Below are positions 6,294 to 7,317 of a stretch of 7,317 bases of DNA, piece by piece (within the stretch, counting starts at the first letter, position 1; the number at the start of each line of letters is the position of its first letter). A program made the position numbers and the translations under genes. The notes beneath the pieces were generated by a model. It searched no databases, was not told the DNA's origin, and was given only the letters and a program-made list of their open reading frames with translations. The DNA is taken from contig CAMLRI010000096.1 in the NCBI GenBank assembly GCA_946482385.1, positions 1-7,317 of the forward strand, written 5' to 3'. Source of the stretch: an uncultured Cellvibrio sp. (GTDB taxonomy: Bacteria > Pseudomonadota > Gammaproteobacteria > Pseudomonadales > Cellvibrionaceae).

Positions 6294-6369
6294 TGGTGGG
6301 TCGTGCTGGATTCGAACCAGCGACCAATTGGTTAAAAGCCAACTGCTCTACCGACTGAGCTAACGACCC
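6294..6369 (-). tRNA. tRNA-Lys (anticodon UUU)
   Basis: A complete 76-nt cloverleaf with encoded CCA. The acceptor stem GGGTCGT/ACGACCC, D stem GCTC/GAGC, anticodon stem GTTGG/CCAAT with loop CTTTTAA (anticodon TTT), 5-nt variable loop and T arm GCTGG-TTCGAAT-CCAGC all pair. The discriminator base is A followed by CCA (6294-6296). The UUU anticodon reads both AAA and AAG. It is a single gene, not part of a tRNA cluster here, with its own promoter and terminator. Confidence 0.98.
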
Positions 6370-6384
6370 AAATGCGAGGCGCGT

Positions 6385-6421
6385 ATAATACTGTTTCACA
6401 ACGAAAAGACAAGTTTTTTTT
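6385..6421 (-). promoter_or_regulatory. Stable-RNA-type promoter for tRNA-Lys
   Basis: On the minus strand there is an A8 tract (6414-6421) resembling an UP element, then -35 TTGTCT (6407-6412), a 16-bp spacer and -10 TATTAT (6385-6390). A GC-rich discriminator (CGCGCC) follows, as expected of promoters under stringent control. The start would fall near 6378, leaving a 5' leader of about 8-9 nt before the mature tRNA end. Confidence 0.75.
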
Positions 6422-6547
6422 AGCCGAATTCGTGTAAGCACCCAGGGCATCAGAAGCGCTGGTTATTAAAAATCCAGTTTGACCGAAGCGCAGCCATCTT
6501 CCCCTTATCCTTTCGTTTTGCACCCGCTTGGTGCTTAAAAATTCGCC

Positions 6548-6567
6548 TATGCTTAGGTGTCGACACC
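6548..6567 (+). promoter_or_regulatory. Candidate -10 plus 12-bp perfect palindrome upstream of the MASE1 gene
   Basis: GGTGTCGACACC (6556-6567) is a perfect 12-bp palindrome. It starts 2 bp after TATGCT (6548-6553), a four-of-six -10 match, so it would cover the transcription start, a classic repressor position. No good -35 is found at the proper spacing. The ATG is 54 bp downstream. The rest of 6370-6621 holds the tRNA promoter and a small GCACC/GGTGC hairpin (6520-6534); I see no gene there. Confidence 0.35.
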
Positions 6568-6621
6568 GCTGTTTACGGCGCCAATAATCTTGATTGCCCA
6601 TCCCCGCCTGCGAGACTGTTC

Positions 6622-7317
6622 ATGCCCACAGAGACTGCCAGCAACCTGCATCAACCCTGGTACCGGCACCCGCTGGCACTGATGCTGTGGCTGGCACTGG
6701 CCTATAGCGCCACCGGTTGGCTGGGGCTCAGCCTGCCCTTTAGCGATGCCCATGTCACCCTATTTTGGCTGCCCAGCGGTATAGCCGTGGCGGCCTTTTA
6801 CCGGGGCAGCTGGCGGCTGTGGCCGGGGGTGTTTGCCGGTGCCACCTGGGTTTGCCTCGGCACTGGCCTGCCCTGGCCGAATGCCCTGCTGATTGGCCTG
6901 GGCAACACCCTGGCACCCTTGCTATGCGCCCTGGCGCTACACCGGTTGCAATGCAATATGCAGCGCCTTAGCCCCAGGGACACACTCACCTTTTTGGGGG
7001 TTGCCGCCCTGAGCATGGTGCTTTCGGCAGCTGTGGGCGGCCTGAGCCTGAGCCTGCTCGACCAGGCGCCAGGTTTCTCGCCCATAGTTGCCAGCCTCAA
7101 CTGGTGGCTGGGCGATAGCCTGGGGGTATTTTTAGCCACGCCGCTGCTCGTCAATTTCTCCAGTGCCGAATTGCGACGGGTACTGGCCCAACCCCGCGCA
7201 CTCATCCTCCTGATAGCGACCAGCGCCCTGGTGGCAGCTGCCTGCTTCCCGCTCAACAACCTGGACAATGGCATTCACCTGCCGATCCTGTTTACCAGTT
7301 TTATTTGCGTGGCCTGG
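6622..7317 (+). CDS. MASE1-domain integral membrane sensor protein, 3' end outside window
   Basis: An open frame of 232 codons runs off the right edge. It is highly hydrophobic, with about seven or eight likely transmembrane helices starting near residue 17 (LALMLWLALAYSATGWLGL). The MASE1 signatures are clear: FWLPSGIAVAAFYRG (48-62), RLWPGVFAGA (65-74) and WWLGDSLGVFLATPLL (161-176). MASE1 is an inner-membrane sensor domain whose ligand is generally unknown. It is normally followed by a GGDEF and/or EAL domain, PAS domains or a histidine kinase, and which one is present cannot be seen here. The ATG at 6622-6624 has only a weak GAGA (6612-6615) 6 nt upstream, but the short polar N-terminus before the first helix is typical. 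The gene is divergent from the tRNA-Lys/nadA side and has no visible operon partner within the window. Confidence 0.88.
   Translation, partial: MPTETASNLHQPWYRHPLALMLWLALAYSATGWLGLSLPFSDAHVTLFWLPSGIAVAAFYRGSWRLWPGVFAGATWVCLGTGLPWPNALLIGLGNTLAPLLCALALHRLQCNMQRLSPRDTLTFLGVAALSMVLSAAVGGLSLSLLDQAPGFSPIVASLNWWLGDSLGVFLATPLLVNFSSAELRRVLAQPRALILLIATSALVAAACFPLNNLDNGIHLPILFTSFICVAW

Noticed and set aside
6294..6369. tRNA-Lys as an integration site for a mobile element
   Set aside because: I see no second copy of the tRNA 3' end, no integrase and no change in gene character on either side within the window.
6384..6389. Perfect TATAAT on the plus strand upstream of the MASE1 gene
   Set aside because: It is the shadow of the symmetric tRNA-Lys -10 on the other strand. 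The hexamer 17 bp upstream (TAACGA) is a poor -35 and lies inside the tRNA gene.
6520..6534. GCACC/GGTGC hairpin between the tRNA and MASE1 genes as a terminator
   Set aside because: Neither strand has a T-run after the stem; on the plus strand it is followed by TTAAAAA and on the minus strand by AAAACG.
6145..6601. Small minus-strand open frames over the tRNA-Lys gene and its promoter
   Set aside because: They translate through the tRNA and its promoter elements. The fragment resembling 'SSVGRAVGF / SVEQLAFNQLVAGSNPARPT' is the familiar false protein produced by translating a tRNA gene.
1..7317. A new defence, mobile or biosynthetic system
   Set aside because: Every long supported gene belongs to a known family, and there are no CRISPR repeats, transposase, integrase, toxin-antitoxin pair or biosynthetic cluster in the window.

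Overview
The window looks like chromosomal DNA of a gammaproteobacterium from the Pseudomonas/Cellvibrio side of the class. The minus-strand order dapA - bamC - YycJ-like metallo-beta-lactamase-fold gene - purC is the arrangement known from Pseudomonas. The lipoproteins, single-domain PilZ protein and moderate GC content agree with this. A Cellvibrio-like genus is my best guess, but the sequence alone does not prove it.

Layout. Positions 1-140 are upstream DNA holding a strong 23-bp imperfect palindrome. It is followed by a small plus-strand gene (219-740, possibly from 141) for a leucine-rich-repeat lipoprotein. This gene converges on a minus-strand PilZ gene (753-1022, GTG start), with 12 bp between their stops. 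A strong stem-loop at 1180-1206 ends the next transcription unit, which runs leftward from about 4980 and reads dapA (4028-4900), bamC (2761-3978), a metallo-beta-lactamase-fold hydrolase (1972-2742) and purC (1222-1932). The gaps inside it are 49, 18 and 39 bp. A gene-free stretch of about 180 bp (4901-5081) separates dapA from nadA (5082-6137, minus), which has its own extended -10 promoter. Further right is a minus-strand tRNA-Lys(UUU) gene (6294-6369) with a recognisable stable-RNA promoter and a terminator. After a 252-bp intergenic stretch, a plus-strand gene encoding a MASE1 membrane sensor domain starts at 6622 and runs off the window end.

How the genes work together. The central block is housekeeping: lysine/diaminopimelate synthesis (DapA), outer-membrane protein assembly (BamC), purine synthesis (PurC), NAD synthesis (NadA) and a lysine tRNA. 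The flanking genes are the more lineage-specific part: a c-di-GMP receptor-type PilZ protein, a MASE1 sensor of the kind often fused to c-di-GMP enzymes or histidine kinases, and an LRR lipoprotein with four extra cysteines. I found no defence system, CRISPR array, insertion sequence, prophage or integrated element. The items most worth a second look are regulatory: the palindrome at 75-97, the palindrome at 6556-6567, the nadA leader hairpin, the repeats upstream of dapA, and the apparent loss of the genes that separate nadA and dapA in Pseudomonas.
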